Shown here: piece by piece, positions 46,281 to 58,033 of the stretch
Position numbering within the stretch: position 1 is the first letter of the stretch
Layout: each line of letters starts with the position of its first letter
Assembly: GCA_963920765.1 (NCBI GenBank)
Contig: OY987245.1
Location: 870,501 to 934,500, forward strand
Reading direction: 5' to 3'
DNA: 64,000 nucleotides
Source: Ulota crispa
Taxonomy: Eukaryota; Streptophyta; Bryopsida; Orthotrichales; Orthotrichaceae
Translations under genes and position numbers: made by a program
Notes under the pieces: generated by a model
Told to the model about the DNA's origin: nothing
Seen by the model: only the letters and a program-made list of their open reading frames with translations
Database searches by the model: none

Positions 46281-49200
46281 AGAACTTAGGCATGCTCTAA
46301 AAACATTAATTTTTTGTGCAAAGAATGTGAGCATGCATATCAATGCTCAATCACACAATGGTATTGCCCCTCTACGTGTTCATTCCAATGTACTCAAACA
46401 TGTCTTATTTGAATTTCACACACAAAAAGTAAACACCTATAATAAAATACTGCCCACATTGTAACAACAATCAAACAAGCAAGATAGCATAACTAGCCAA
46501 TTCTATAGCCATTTATACTATCACAACAAGGATATTTTAGTTGTACATACAAGCTCAATATCCAAACCTTTTATAAAGGCCTTGGATATTTTCTAATGCA
46601 GTAAAAAGAATGATCACTTTGATCCATAGGTGGAAAGAGATTAATACAAGGAACCATGCTCAATTTGCTAATGTGTGACAATCTAAAGTGTAGTTACATG
46701 TAGACTTTTGTGGATGCTGTATGAGCAACTTAAGATGTGGTTACATGTAGATTTTAGAAGGTATTATGTTCTCTTGTTAACATGCAATTCTTTTGTTTTG
46801 AGCTTGTCAAGAGGCACATTGCATTAAAATTATTTTGCATAAACAATTTAGACTTGAAATTTTATTTTTAAAAAATCAACTCTTATTTTTTCTACATCTA
46901 ATCAAGGTTGTTATTTTGGGCAAGTTTTGGTCATTGAACAAGACAGGCGGCCCGGATGGTATGAACCAACAGTCTTGTCCAATGTTGCATTTTAGGGTTT
47001 TTGACTTTGGAAAGTAAGAAAAATTTACCATGTTTTACCTTTATTGCATGACATGATTTTTGATTTGGCAATGTAGCTATCTATGCTAAATTGAGCAAAG
47101 TTATGGTCAAACAACCACGCTAAGGCGCAAACTTAAGGTTGGGCAATTTCACCAAGGCACAAACTTAGAGTTTGGGCAACAATGTCCATGCCTAAACAAC
47201 ATTTGCGCTTGCCCTAGAGTCTTTGCCCATGTGCAAAGTTGGCGCTCTGGCGGCTACTACGTCCTTGCCACAACCATGTGTTTGTGCTTTTGCATATGAT
47301 TCCGCGCCCTAACTTCATATAAGCAGCCAAATATGTAACCAACGTATACAAAGTAAATCCAAATTTACTTTTTTTATTATAATTATTGAAGTCAACTACA
47401 AGTTAACTATGGACAAAAGCTCCATTGGATAGATGCAGTGGACAACCACTTGTCCAATGAGATAACCTTACACCTAATACCCCAATTTTGCCTTTGTGAC
47501 CCATAATTTCTCATGAATTTCACTAAAATTGTCAAATTTTGGGAGATTGTTCCTATAATACTAGAAAAAGTTCATAATTAGAAGTCTAAAGTACAAAAAT
47601 TTCAAATTTGGTATTTTATAGGAAAAATCCAAGAAATCAATTACCTCCTATTCAAAAAAACAAAAAGAAAACTATTCTATAGAAAATGGAATCAGGAATT
47701 TTGATTTGAAAGAAATTGGAGTCCATATTTTTTAAGATATTACATTGCATCTTCCTCACAGGCAGTTAGTAGAGTGAGAAACCAAATTTCACTAAGTTTG
47801 GTAGTTACACATAGACGTGGTTCTATAATCTAGGATACCATGTTCTAATATCTAGATTATCAAGAGTGCACTTACATGTACCCTTGTGAGGGTACCATAT
47901 TGTTATTGTATTTGGACAATGTAAGGTGTCAACAATGACATGTTACACTGACACATTTGGACAAATCTAAGGTGCAGTTACATGTGGGTATGAAGACGAT
48001 GGAGGATACATTCAATGGCACCTTGGAGGGTGAGAGTGTGAGAGAGGCAGGGTGGAGGTGCAGTCATGAATGTGGCAAGCAAGTGATTAATGGGGGTCTT
48101 CAAGTCAAACGGTGTCAGCTGGAGTGAGGAGGGAAGGACTGAAGGAGGGATTGAGCCAGTGAGGGACTGAAGAAGCGGGGAGAGAGACTGGGAGATCGAG
48201 AGCGAAACTGAGCTTCAGCAGCAATGCCAGGAATAAGGGACTGAAGCAGGGTAATTATTTGGTTTTCTGACCAATGGCTGTGTGGCATTCTTTAAAAATG
48301 GTCTGTACCTTGCTGATTTCATCCTATTTTTGGTTGGAGTTGGAGGTGGCCCCTATGCATGGACCATTGTAGCATCATTGCTAATTTAATAATAAAATTA
48401 AGGAAAAGCTAGCACAATCAACTTATTTGACAATGTTTTTGGATTGGTCTCATCATGAAACAATAATTCAATGATTCTTAGTTTGATAAGAATTTTATGG
48501 AAACCTAGGTTGTAATGCAATTTTCATTATTGCAATCTGGCATTTTTTGAATATTTCCCCCCCCTTTTTTTCTATAGCCTTGAAGCTCACCTGCTCTTTT
48601 GAGGCAATTGGGCCTTAAATTGCCCAAAAAGAACCCTAGACTGAAGGGAGTGCAAGGGAGTGGAGTGGAGTGTTGAAGGGAATGTCGGAAGAGCATGAGC
48701 GGGAGTTATGTGATGATCCATCGCCCAGCATGTCAGGGCCTCAGGGGCGGACCCTTGCGTCAAAACATCCTGCTTGCTGTCCTGCTCCAGACAGGGCTCT
48801 GGACTCCGGACTCATGTGCAACTTCACTGCAAGGCAAGCAAGGCAAGCAAGAGCCGGATCCGTTGCAACTGGCGGTGCCGTTCAACTGATACAACAGCAG
48901 CTTCAATGGTAGATTCAATGGCAGGTGGACTGCTGCCACCGTCGCTGAGCTTGTCAGCCTTGCAGATTATTGCGCTCTAAGTTAATTCCCAGCCCAGCCC
49001 ATCCCAACCATGGAGGAAGGCTCATACTAGTGAAAATATTTTGGATGAAGTGACCTTAGCTTTTTTTTCTAACCCAAAAATGGTTGAGTAGCAAGAATGA
49101 TTATATTTTTTTTACAAATGTAAAGTTGGATGTTTTTAGCCTTTAATCAAAGCTAAATCTCATGATGGTTTTGTGAGAAATTAGAATATTGCACCAATAG

Positions 49201-49390
49201 GGTGAGGTGACATCAAGTGGAATTCTAAAAACTAGGCTCCTACTCTCAAACTTGTGTATAAAAGTTGGCTAAATATTTTACATTTTTTCAAAAAATACTA
49301 TAGAGCAATTAGCCACACCAATTTTGGTGTAGCAAAAAACAAAAATAAGCACAAAATTAATTTCACTAAGGCTCACACCTCCATCACATT
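46281..49390. other. Intergenic stretch with a GC-rich patch at about 47990-48980
   Basis: Mostly AT-rich and without genes. Around 47990-48240 is a purine-rich (GGGA/GAGG) segment. Around 48640-48980 are overlapping plus-strand frames of 64-80 aa, rich in Ser/Ala/Arg and unrecognised. The composition resembles the GC-rich gene-flanking DNA at 31-32 kb, so a transcribed or captured fragment is possible. Confidence 0.4.
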
Positions 49391-50576
49391 AGAGCATCTC
49401 TAACCTTACTTGCCAAATTTTATTGGTCAGGAGATTACATCTATTTTTGAAGAATTCTCAAAATTCTTGTCCCCATCCTTGTTCACCATGCGGGTAAGGT
49501 TTTTCTTTTTTTTTTAATAAATATTTGTCCAAATCTTACCTCAATTTGACACTTGGTTCCACTACACTAAGTAATTTGGATTTGCCAAATCCCTCCCCAT
49601 GCAAACACCTTGTTTGTTGTATTTTGGATGAGAGTAGCTAAAACTAGTAAATTTATTGGATGAACATGCGCATATTGTTCATTTTTTCCAATTTTAGCCA
49701 ATTTTTTCTTATTTGCTTGCATTCTTGGATGCAAGTCGCTCTATCATGCCCCAAACTAAAAATATCACAGGGAGGTCACTCAATGTGTTCTTTGGAGGTC
49801 ACTCAATGTGTTCTTTGGAGGTCACATGCGATCAAGTAAATTTTCCACCCCTATTTACCTTTCAGTAAAATTTGATTTAGCTCCAAAATTTTGGGTGGTA
49901 TCACAAATTCATTACATCTTTTATCTGAAAAAGATTTGGATTCAAATGAATTAAACAAGATATCCAAAATTGCAATTGAAAATTGCACTAAAATGGTTGA
50001 ATTTTCACTTCAAATATTTATCAAGATTGCGTTTGAATGACAATTATATCCAATTTTTAGTATACACAAACCATAACCAAGCCTTCATTTATTGGCAATT
50101 AATTTTTTTTTTACCACATAATCTAGGAGGTCAAAAAAAATTTCTAGCTATATAGTGTATTGATTTTCTTCCAAAATTTGTAAGTAATTATTTAGAATAC
50201 AAAAAAATTTCAATAATTCATAGAGTAAACTTTCAATATAGAAGAACACACCATAGTTTTTTCAAACTATTTAATTAATTTCTTACAACATAAAGATAGG
50301 GGTCAAAGATTTTGATTGCATGTGTACCACAAGAAAATGGGGAGTGCACCCCCGTGAAAAATATATAGCAACCATGTCCCAAAAATAGTTGATTGGCCAT
50401 CCAACAAGGGGAATATAGGATGGAGCTCACTAAACTCACGGTGAGTAGTGTTTTGAAGGACCATTACTTGACACATTAGGTTTAAGTGCCATGGGAATAT
50501 TTTGAGGGACCATGAGCACTTATCATCCAAGTATGAAATGTGTTAAACCCTTGGAGCCCATTGCTGAAGATGCTCT
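49391..50576 (+). mobile_element. Possible GAGCATCTC-ended element, about 1.2 kb
   Basis: TTAGAGCATCTCTAACCTTA at the left and ..GCTGAAGATGCTCTTA at the right form a weak inverted pair of the type seen at 38.0 and 61.4 kb. The interior is AT-rich without a coding frame. The pairing over this distance may be chance. Confidence 0.35.
49771..49826. repeat. 23-bp direct repeats
   Basis: GGAGGTCACTCAATGTGTTC units start at 49771, 49794 and (partial) 49817. The first two are identical. Confidence 0.9.
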
Positions 50577-50686
50577 TATGCAACAACCAACAATAGCACA
50601 ATGTTTTTGGGGGTTAAATTTGTTAGAAGTGCAAGCAGCTACACTACAAGCAGATTGTAGTAGCAATGGCTCACTTCCTGAATAGA

Positions 50687-51090
50687 TAAGGTAGGAGGCT
50701 CAAAAAGCAATCCTTGTCAAATAATGAGTCCCATAGGTAACCCAAGAATGGATATGAGGTGATTTTTGAATGGACCCTCCTTAGTCTTAAAAGAAAAGCT
50801 GTTTTTAATTACAAGAGCCAATCACAAGTCTTGAATTCACCTAATTGCTTTATACATTACGAGGGAACGGTTTATGGAGATCTAGAATCCTAAATAGGTA
50901 CATACTATAAAAAAACTTTGAAAATTCATCAACAATTCAATAATGCCTCAAAAAATATGAAAAAAATTAAGTTACATTTAGCATCCATTTCTCTTTGTCT
51001 GAAAATTACACAAAAAATCTTCTCGTTTGGTGAAGACCATGAAAAAACAGATCAGCCCTTAAAGGGTCGCTTTTCGAGCCTCCTACCTTA
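50687..51090 (+). mobile_element. MITE family E, copy 3 (intact)
   Basis: A 404-bp element from TAAGGTAGGAGGCTCAAAAA to TTTTCGAGCCTCCTACCTTA. It contains CAGCCCTTAAAGGGTCGC near 51050-51070, the unoccupied TTAA site that is filled by element c in the copy at 19.2 kb. Confidence 0.85.
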
Positions 51091-52116
51091 CCTGCTCAGA
51101 CTTCCTTGGGATATATTCTCTTGATGCAAAGCCTCCATTGCTGTATAAAGCCAATAAATATTATATAAAAAGGTATACTCGTTGGTGAAGAGCACCACCT
51201 TCAACATGCACATCTGTGACAAGTGTTTTGTTTTTTCAAAATTAGTTGTCTTATAATGGCCCCTTTGAGCAAAGAAGAGCATATCAAATCTTACGATGTG
51301 TCACAAGACATTTAGAGTTTAGCATAAGGTAGAGCCGCCTTTATCTGATCATTTAAGTTCCTACATGACAGCACATTAGAGCAATAATGTGGCACAAATT
51401 TTTCTTTGGTGACTTCATACAAAACATTGCAGCTCAAATTTTTTCAGAATTTTTCATGCAAAATTGAGTTTTATACAAATTTTGAAATGCATAAAGTGTT
51501 TTAAAACCCATACCCAATCATTAAACTCTCCTAATCTTGATCATAGCCAAAACACTTCTCGCTCACTACTTCCTACCTTCTTTTGAGACACATGTCATGA
51601 CTTCATTTGTCTCAATCTTAAAAAGGGAAAAAATGCATTTCAAGAAATAGAAATAGGCTGATTGGACCCAAAACACCCTAATAGTTGGGAATAGAACCCC
51701 GGTTGGGAATGGGCGTCTCCACCTTAAACCATCATGCGGTACTGTTGGTTGCCTAATGTCAACACCTGTGACATGGCACTTGCAAAACTTTGGCTTCATG
51801 AACAACATGGACAAGCATTCAAAATAAGCTTTGTGGCTCATGAAAAGTTTTGTCCTCGTGGATAAGCAATTTTTCGGTTTGTTTTTTTCTGTATGTAGAT
51901 ACATTGAAGTTATCTTAAACTTCAAACCTAATTTGGTAGCAAATCATATTGTGTTTTTTTTCTTTCCTAAAATAACCAAATTTAAATGCAAAACGATTAT
52001 CATGGTGAAAAGGGAGGGGGTGTCAAAGTTATGTCACGTGTCCCTCAAAAAAAGGGTGTCATCTCAATGATTTGGCCTTCGCAAACTTGGGATCAAACTC
52101 AACTTATCACCTCTAT
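51091..52116. other. Intergenic stretch, no gene seen
   Basis: The longest frame (minus, 51566-51925, 119 aa) is not recognisable. No repeat family was assigned. Confidence 0.4.
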
Positions 52117-52120
52117 TTAA

Positions 52121-53031
52121 CCCCTAAAGGCCCAAGGAGCCCACTTTGGGCTTTAAGAGAACTTGGGCAAGCTCTATTGACTTCATAATTTGGAATTTTT
52201 TTATGAAATTTTTAGGATGGATGCTACTCATCATGATCTACATGTGAAGCTTTATTTCATGTCATCCCGATAAGTAATGCAAAAGTTATAAGGTTTTTTC
52301 AATTTCAATGTCAAACCAGGTAGTAAAAAATATATTCTAAATTTTTTATTTTTATTTTTATAAAATTGTATAGAATGATACCTACTCAAAAAAAATTGAA
52401 TCACTCAATTCCAAATGATGAGGTAAGAGTTAAAAGGGATTTTATTTTGCGAGCAATGAAGGTAGGAAGAGGGTAGAAAAAACATATAAAGTTATCTTTT
52501 ACTCTCAATTTTGAAAAATTTCAAATTAAAATTAAAATTAAAGTTACTAATTGTCTGTTGGAGCATTCTCACCATTGGGATTAACAATTTTCAAATTCTT
52601 CCAAAACTTATTAGCATATAAGTTACATCTTTCATTCATCAATACCTTTCACTTTACAATTTTTGTAAAAATGAATCCAAATTTTTTTTGGTTAATTTTT
52701 TTATATATACTTTCAACCCATTTTCCAACATATTGCAAAAATTGCACAAGGAATACAACATACGTGTTTTTCTCTAAAAAGTTTGAAAAACAAAACTTCA
52801 CCTTCTAAAAGGATTAGAAAAGCCTACATTTTGAAATTTGGGCACATTGATCTTGCAATTGGTGGGGATATTCATTCTAAAATTTTGGGACAATGTAGTT
52901 GTGCAAGTCAACTAAAGGATCCTACAATTCAGATTAGTGAAAAAATAAGTTTCAATGAATATTTTGACCCTAATTTGGGGACTAGTATTTGAAGAAGTTT
53001 TGGGCCTCTAAACACAAAAGAATTTTAAGGG
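52121..53031 (+). mobile_element. TTAA-flanked (piggyBac-like) element j
   Basis: A 911-bp element, left CCCCTAAAGGCCCAAGGAGC, right GAATTTTAAGG(G), flanked by TTAA (52117-52120 and 53032-53035). The interior ('ggatggatgctactcatca', 'gtgaagctttatttcatgtc') matches only element k at 63.2 kb and defines a third subfamily. Confidence 0.75.
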
Positions 53032-53035
53032 TTAA

Positions 53036-54901
53036 TGGTGGTTTATATATGGTCACTAGTTCTTTTTCAAACTTTTGGAAAATAATCCTCTCTTTATGTG
53101 AAATGGGAGTTATAAACCCAGGTTATAAGTACTTTTAGGATAGCGATATTAAGTTCAGCACTTGAATTTGTTTGTTGAAACCCTTTGTTTTTCTTTGCAA
53201 AAAATACTTTGTTTTAGAAAAAATAATGTTTTCCAAAAATAATCATCTATTCTTTGTAATGTTTTTGAGGGAATTGTTGTTTGCTCACGGTATTGAACCG
53301 GGACAAGTGGGTAGAAGGTGGAAGGCCGTTCAAAAAACAGATGCTGAAGTTTTGAAAATTACAACGGTTTATTATTCTTGTTTTTAGTGAGGAAAACCAA
53401 TTGAAATAAAAAATCAGAACTTGGATGGTTGCAGTGCGAGTTGGGTTTGCAATGGACATTTTCAATGTTCAAAGAGTGCAAATAAGGAGTTTGGTGGATG
53501 GGTAAGAATCTAGAGTATTATGACATTGTGCAAGCCGTAACATGACCTGGAATTTTGAGAGAACAACAAACCTACATCAACACAGAAGAATAGAAATTCA
53601 TATTAGTTCTATGTAGAATCCAAAGTGAAACTTCACTCATAAGTTACAAGCAAACGAATAGATTGTTGCACGTAATTTTCCAACATCCAACTCTAGACTT
53701 AAATCTATGCTATTTTGAAGTATTGTTCAAACACCATTTAAACCAAAAGGAAAGGTTTCCACAAGAACTGCTAAACTTATTGGGGTGTACTCAGTTCTAT
53801 TGGACTTCTATAGCTATAAGTTACACACTACTAGCCAAATTCTCATAGAACAAGGCGTGCAAGGTGTGTACGACAGAGAATAAAACATGATTTGTTTTGA
53901 ATTTTATTGGCAACTATACTCTTGGTATATTAGGCTCAAATCATCGTCGTACCCCATTATAATGGCTGTCTTCTGTAATTCACTATTCCACTACTTATTA
54001 TTTCAATATCACAGTATTATTGTATAATACTGCCATTCTTCTTACATTACTGGTCGAACATGACCAACCCATATCCGTACTCGGTTCTGGCAGTCACTGT
54101 ACCTCGAAAACCATCCGGAATAATGCCGCCCTGCACATCTGATACTCGAATTCTTCGTCGATTTTATGCCTCAAGGAGTTCAGAACAGCTTCATCTCTGA
54201 CATCCTTAGCTCAATTCCAGTCCCAATGGTTGACTTGGCGAACATCCAAGCAAAAACTCCATCCCTTACGGTTGAAGTAAAGCATCACATGAACTGCAGA
54301 TTGCTTGATTAATAAATAACTGCGCAAGCTTTCCCTTAGAGACTGACCACTCCACGGTATCCCTTGCAATACAGTACGTTTCCCATTGACAGTATCTATA
54401 TACAATGGGACATACAATGGTCTGGATACACTTCAATCCAATAGATCGATAGACCTCTCACAGGAGCTTGAATTAAAACAAACAATGTTTGCAACGACGA
54501 ACAGCCTATGCTGTGGCCGGTATACCACAAAATGATGTATACGATGATCCGTTCAGCAACTACAAAATTTGAGGCTCCATCGTTGAACTTGTTAAGGACA
54601 TAGCAAAAAAACTCTGCTCAATAATAGAGATCCAGTCATTGTGATCCTGAACTATGTATATACAACTGGGAAATTCCAAAGAATTGATCCATTCACAATC
54701 ACAGACCCGGAGAAGAAATGAAATAAGGTTGGGCTAGCCATACCCTAGACTGAGAGCATACGTGTTCACATCGGCCTTCTGGTCCACCGGTGTTCGTCCA
54801 AAGTGAGCGAGCAACGATCCACACCCACTTGAGCCTTACTGTGCCATGCTCGCCATTTGCAGATTGTAAATATAATAACAATTGAAAAATTACAGTAGAT
54901 T
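53036..54901. other. Intergenic stretch downstream of VHA-c''
   Basis: No gene is recognised. Composition becomes more balanced after about 54.0 kb. The final few hundred bases before 54902 probably include the 3' untranslated region of the minus-strand V-ATPase gene. Confidence 0.45.
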
Positions 54902-56300
54902 TCAGGCTATGGCTGATGGCCAAGTAGCTTGAGACGACATGATGATGCCGACAATAACTCCAAACAGACCTAGCGCACTTCCAAAAATTTCAATAACTAG
55001 GATCTTGACGAACAATGTGGAGTTCTGAGCATCTGAAAGTGCACAGCTGCTGCCGATGATACCCACACATAGCCTGCCAGAAGAAAAAGAGTAAAGAAGC
55101 TTGGATCATGAATCAGCAATTAAAAGCGCAAAGCCTCGTGATAAATCATGATTCATAATACGAATCCTGGAGGTATTGCTAGTTCACTACCTCCAATTGA
55201 AGTAAAATCCAAAATATCGATTTCACATACTGGCTAAGAAAACAGGGAAAATTTCAAAGAGCTGATTGGGGGGTTGAGACTACTGTAGTGACTAACCCGC
55301 AGAGCAGATTTGCGAAGCCAACAATAATCCCTGAAGCGAATAATGAGTAACCGGCACGCATGGAATCAGGATGGAACGGTTGCTTTGTAGCTTCCAATTT
55401 GGTCTGCAATATGATGGCTACAATCACTCCGTAGATAGCCACCGCCTCGCAAAAGATCACACTACACGAGCTCCATCAGTAATAAGAGGTAACACTTGCT
55501 TCTTTGGATTATATCAAAAAGAAATCACAACAAAGTACAGAGAACTTCAATTCACCTGATGAGATTCTTTGACGTAATCCTAGGAGCCTTGATTGCTGCA
55601 CCAATGAGACTGCTCCCGGTAATGTAAATTCCCCTGCAGCAGAATACACGTCAAAATAAGCCCAAGCATACAACGTTATGGAGGGACTCTCGAAATTGCC
55701 AACACCACTTGATCAGATGCTCAGCTAAACCACATCCCCTTAATCAACATGTAAGAAGCAATTTTTGGACGTCTACCAGTAAGATTCCAATCCTTCGTAA
55801 TTTTTGCATACAACAACTCACTCTTTCGTGTATTAAAATCCTCTGTCGCTCTCTGAATTTGAACAATCTAATAATAGGAGTTATGATCTCAACAGCGAAA
55901 ATGGCGATTTCGAGTGTTCCTACCCGAGAGATCTCCCACGCTACCTAAGCTCTAGGGGAAAAACCTCGTGATTAATAGCAACCCTAAAGTAGCTCTCACG
56001 CAAGCGTACCGCAAAAGATGGACGGGATTGCATCTCGAATCTTCACAACAAAAGTAGTAGCTCGAACGAGCTCTACGTGGACGTGTGTGACCGATTCTTT
56101 TTCCATAATGGCACCATCGCCACACTCAAGAAGCTAAGAGTAAGAGGAACAATTAACAGCGATAGGAATTCGTGAATTTACCATGAAGCTCCCAGGACCG
56201 ACACTCCGATAGAGACCGCAATTCCGATAGCAGAGAACACGTAGGGCGACATATACAGCAACGCATGTGTCCACGCGTACCACCAGGCCACGAACCCCAT
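54902..56300 (-). CDS. VHA-c'': V-type H+-ATPase V0 proteolipid subunit c'' (177 aa, 4 exons)
   Basis: Subunit c'' (yeast Vma16) is one of the proteolipids of the proton-carrying V0 ring of the endomembrane V-ATPase. Exons (minus): 56300-56182, 55633-55556, 55461-55297 and 55073-54902, joined by GT..AG introns. The total of 534 nt gives 177 aa, close to the roughly 180 aa of plant homologues. The protein starts [22 protein letters not shown]1 follows ([20 protein letters not shown]), then [20 protein letters not shown], and TM2 with the proton-binding glutamate in [21 protein letters not shown]3 is [18 protein letters not shown] and TM4 includes [20 protein letters not shown], ending [11 protein letters not shown]. 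The start was chosen at the ATG matching family N-termini; an in-frame ATG at 56405 would add 35 non-conserved residues. The TTAA element l lies about 320 bp upstream. Confidence 0.93.
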
Positions 56301-56617
56301 CCCTGCAGATCTGCCGCTGTGATCCTCCGAAACAGATCGATTTGACACTGGGCCAAATTCCTTGCGAGAAGCTGAGATCCGGTGCATACAGACCGTGATC
56401 GGCACAAATCCAAACCCTAAAAACGAGCTCCTCTTCCGAAATGAAGAAGCTCGGCAAGAGCAAGGCTTCCACAGAACGGGCTTCGAAGTACAGCGGTTCC
56501 GGTGTTCTGGATGAACGATTTATGGATGAATGTATCAATGCATAGATGAGCGGCAAAGTGAGGTATTGCTACTCGGGGCAGGACCAGCAAGAGAAATGTC
56601 CTTGACATGACGCTTAA

Positions 56618-57644
56618 CCCCTAAATGCCCATAAGTGTTTTTCTCGTTTTTGAAATGTAGTTTTGAAGTTTGTGATTGGTTCATGTAAGATCAATATTAA
56701 CATCAAAATTGTAGCCGTAGAATCTTGAACTTCAAGGTTTCTAGCTTGAACTTCAAGGCTTCTAGCTTGAACTTCAAGGCTTCTAGCTTGAACTTCAAGG
56801 CTTCTAGCTTGAACTTCAAGGCTTCTAGCTTGAACTTCAAGGCTTCTAGCTTGAACTTCAAGGCTTCTAGATAGCATTATCCAAAAAAATCCAAAACGGT
56901 CACGTGGTTTTAGATATTTGTATTTGAATGTGGATGATTATGGGATTTTTTGCTTTTTTTTTGAAACGCCCAAAACTTCTAATGTAAATTGGTAACTTTT
57001 GGATACAATATTGAGAAACAACAATTTAGAATGCTTTAGTGTTTGTTGTTGTTACTTGAAAACTAATGACTTCCCTTCCAAATTCATGACCATAGTTTCA
57101 CAAATGAGCTTGCAATGCAACTGTCAAAACAAAACCACCTAATACAAGGACATTTTTTAGCTTTGGTTATTGACCAAAAATCATCATGAATGAAAGAAAT
57201 TCAACTGTGAATGAATTCTAAATTTTATAACAAAGAAGTTCCAAGTGGAATTAGTCCAAAAGCACTTTTAGATTTGGTTAGATAACAAAATTTTAGTAAA
57301 AGAGCCCTAATGCCCAAGGGAGTGCCCATATGAAATCTTCATTTTTTTCTCAACTTGATGCATGTCTTTTCAATGTGGCAACTTGTCATAGACTGTATGA
57401 CACTATTCATGACACTATTCACAACACTATCCATAACACAAAAGGTATACTTGTAGTTTAGCTTTCACCAAAAATAACTGAAATATGGTATGGAGGAAAT
57501 GAAAATTGAACTCTAAAACTAACTTCAATCCATAACCTCTCCTAAAAAAATCCTAAAAACAATCAAATTTGTGCCTTCAATACAATTTCAAAATTTCCCA
57601 AAATTTTTTGAGCACCAAAATTTGGTGCCTTGGGCATTTAGGGG
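56618..57644 (-). mobile_element. TTAA-flanked (piggyBac-like) element l
   Basis: A 1027-bp element from CCCCTAAATGCCCATAAGTG to CTTGGGCATTTAGGGG, with TTAA at 56614-56617 and 57645-57648. The interior is unlike the other subfamilies and includes the 21-bp array. It separates the V-ATPase c'' gene from the GULLO gene and lies in the c'' upstream region. Confidence 0.85.
56724..56870. repeat. 21-bp minisatellite (7 units)
   Basis: Seven consecutive copies of CTTGAACTTCAAGGCTTCTAG. The first has one change and the rest are essentially identical. The unit holds the palindrome CTTGAACTTCAAG. The minus-strand frame reads it as a seven-residue repeat (ARSLEVQ). It lies inside element l, near one end. 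Confidence 0.95.
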
Positions 57645-57649
57645 TTAAC

Positions 57650-57970
57650 TAAAAAGCAAGATTGAATCATGCAATATGGCCAACCCAAACCTTTAGTGAA
57701 AGCCCCCACCATTTAGGCACCAAAACTTTCACAAAGTGATGCCATGCAAACAAAATGCAATGGACCGAGACAGGAGACTTGGAGCATAGTGGAATTATCA
57801 ATTCCCAATTCTTTGGTCTTGACCAATGGGAGAATGAGATTTTAGTGGGAGGTGAGACATAAGTTAGTGTGAATTGCTCCTTAACGCAATAGCAATGCAC
57901 CTTTGAGTCATTTAGTTTAATTTTGAAAATCTTGGTGCTTTCATACTTGGTGTCACAATTAGGTGACAAT
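57650..57970. repeat. Dispersed repeat shared with 34.1-34.3 kb
   Basis: Shares 'cacaaagtgatgccatg-aaacaaa' and neighbouring phrases with about 34260-34330. The edges are unclear. It lies just downstream of the GULLO stop codon. Confidence 0.4.
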
Positions 57971-58033
57971 TAAAGTCTTCTAAGCTTACAGTGTTTCTAG
58001 AACTGATCAGAACTTCGATGGAGATTGGTCCGA

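Noticed and set aside
56614-56877. 87-aa minus-strand frame with ARSLEVQ repeats
   Set aside because: A translation of the 21-bp minisatellite inside a transposable element.
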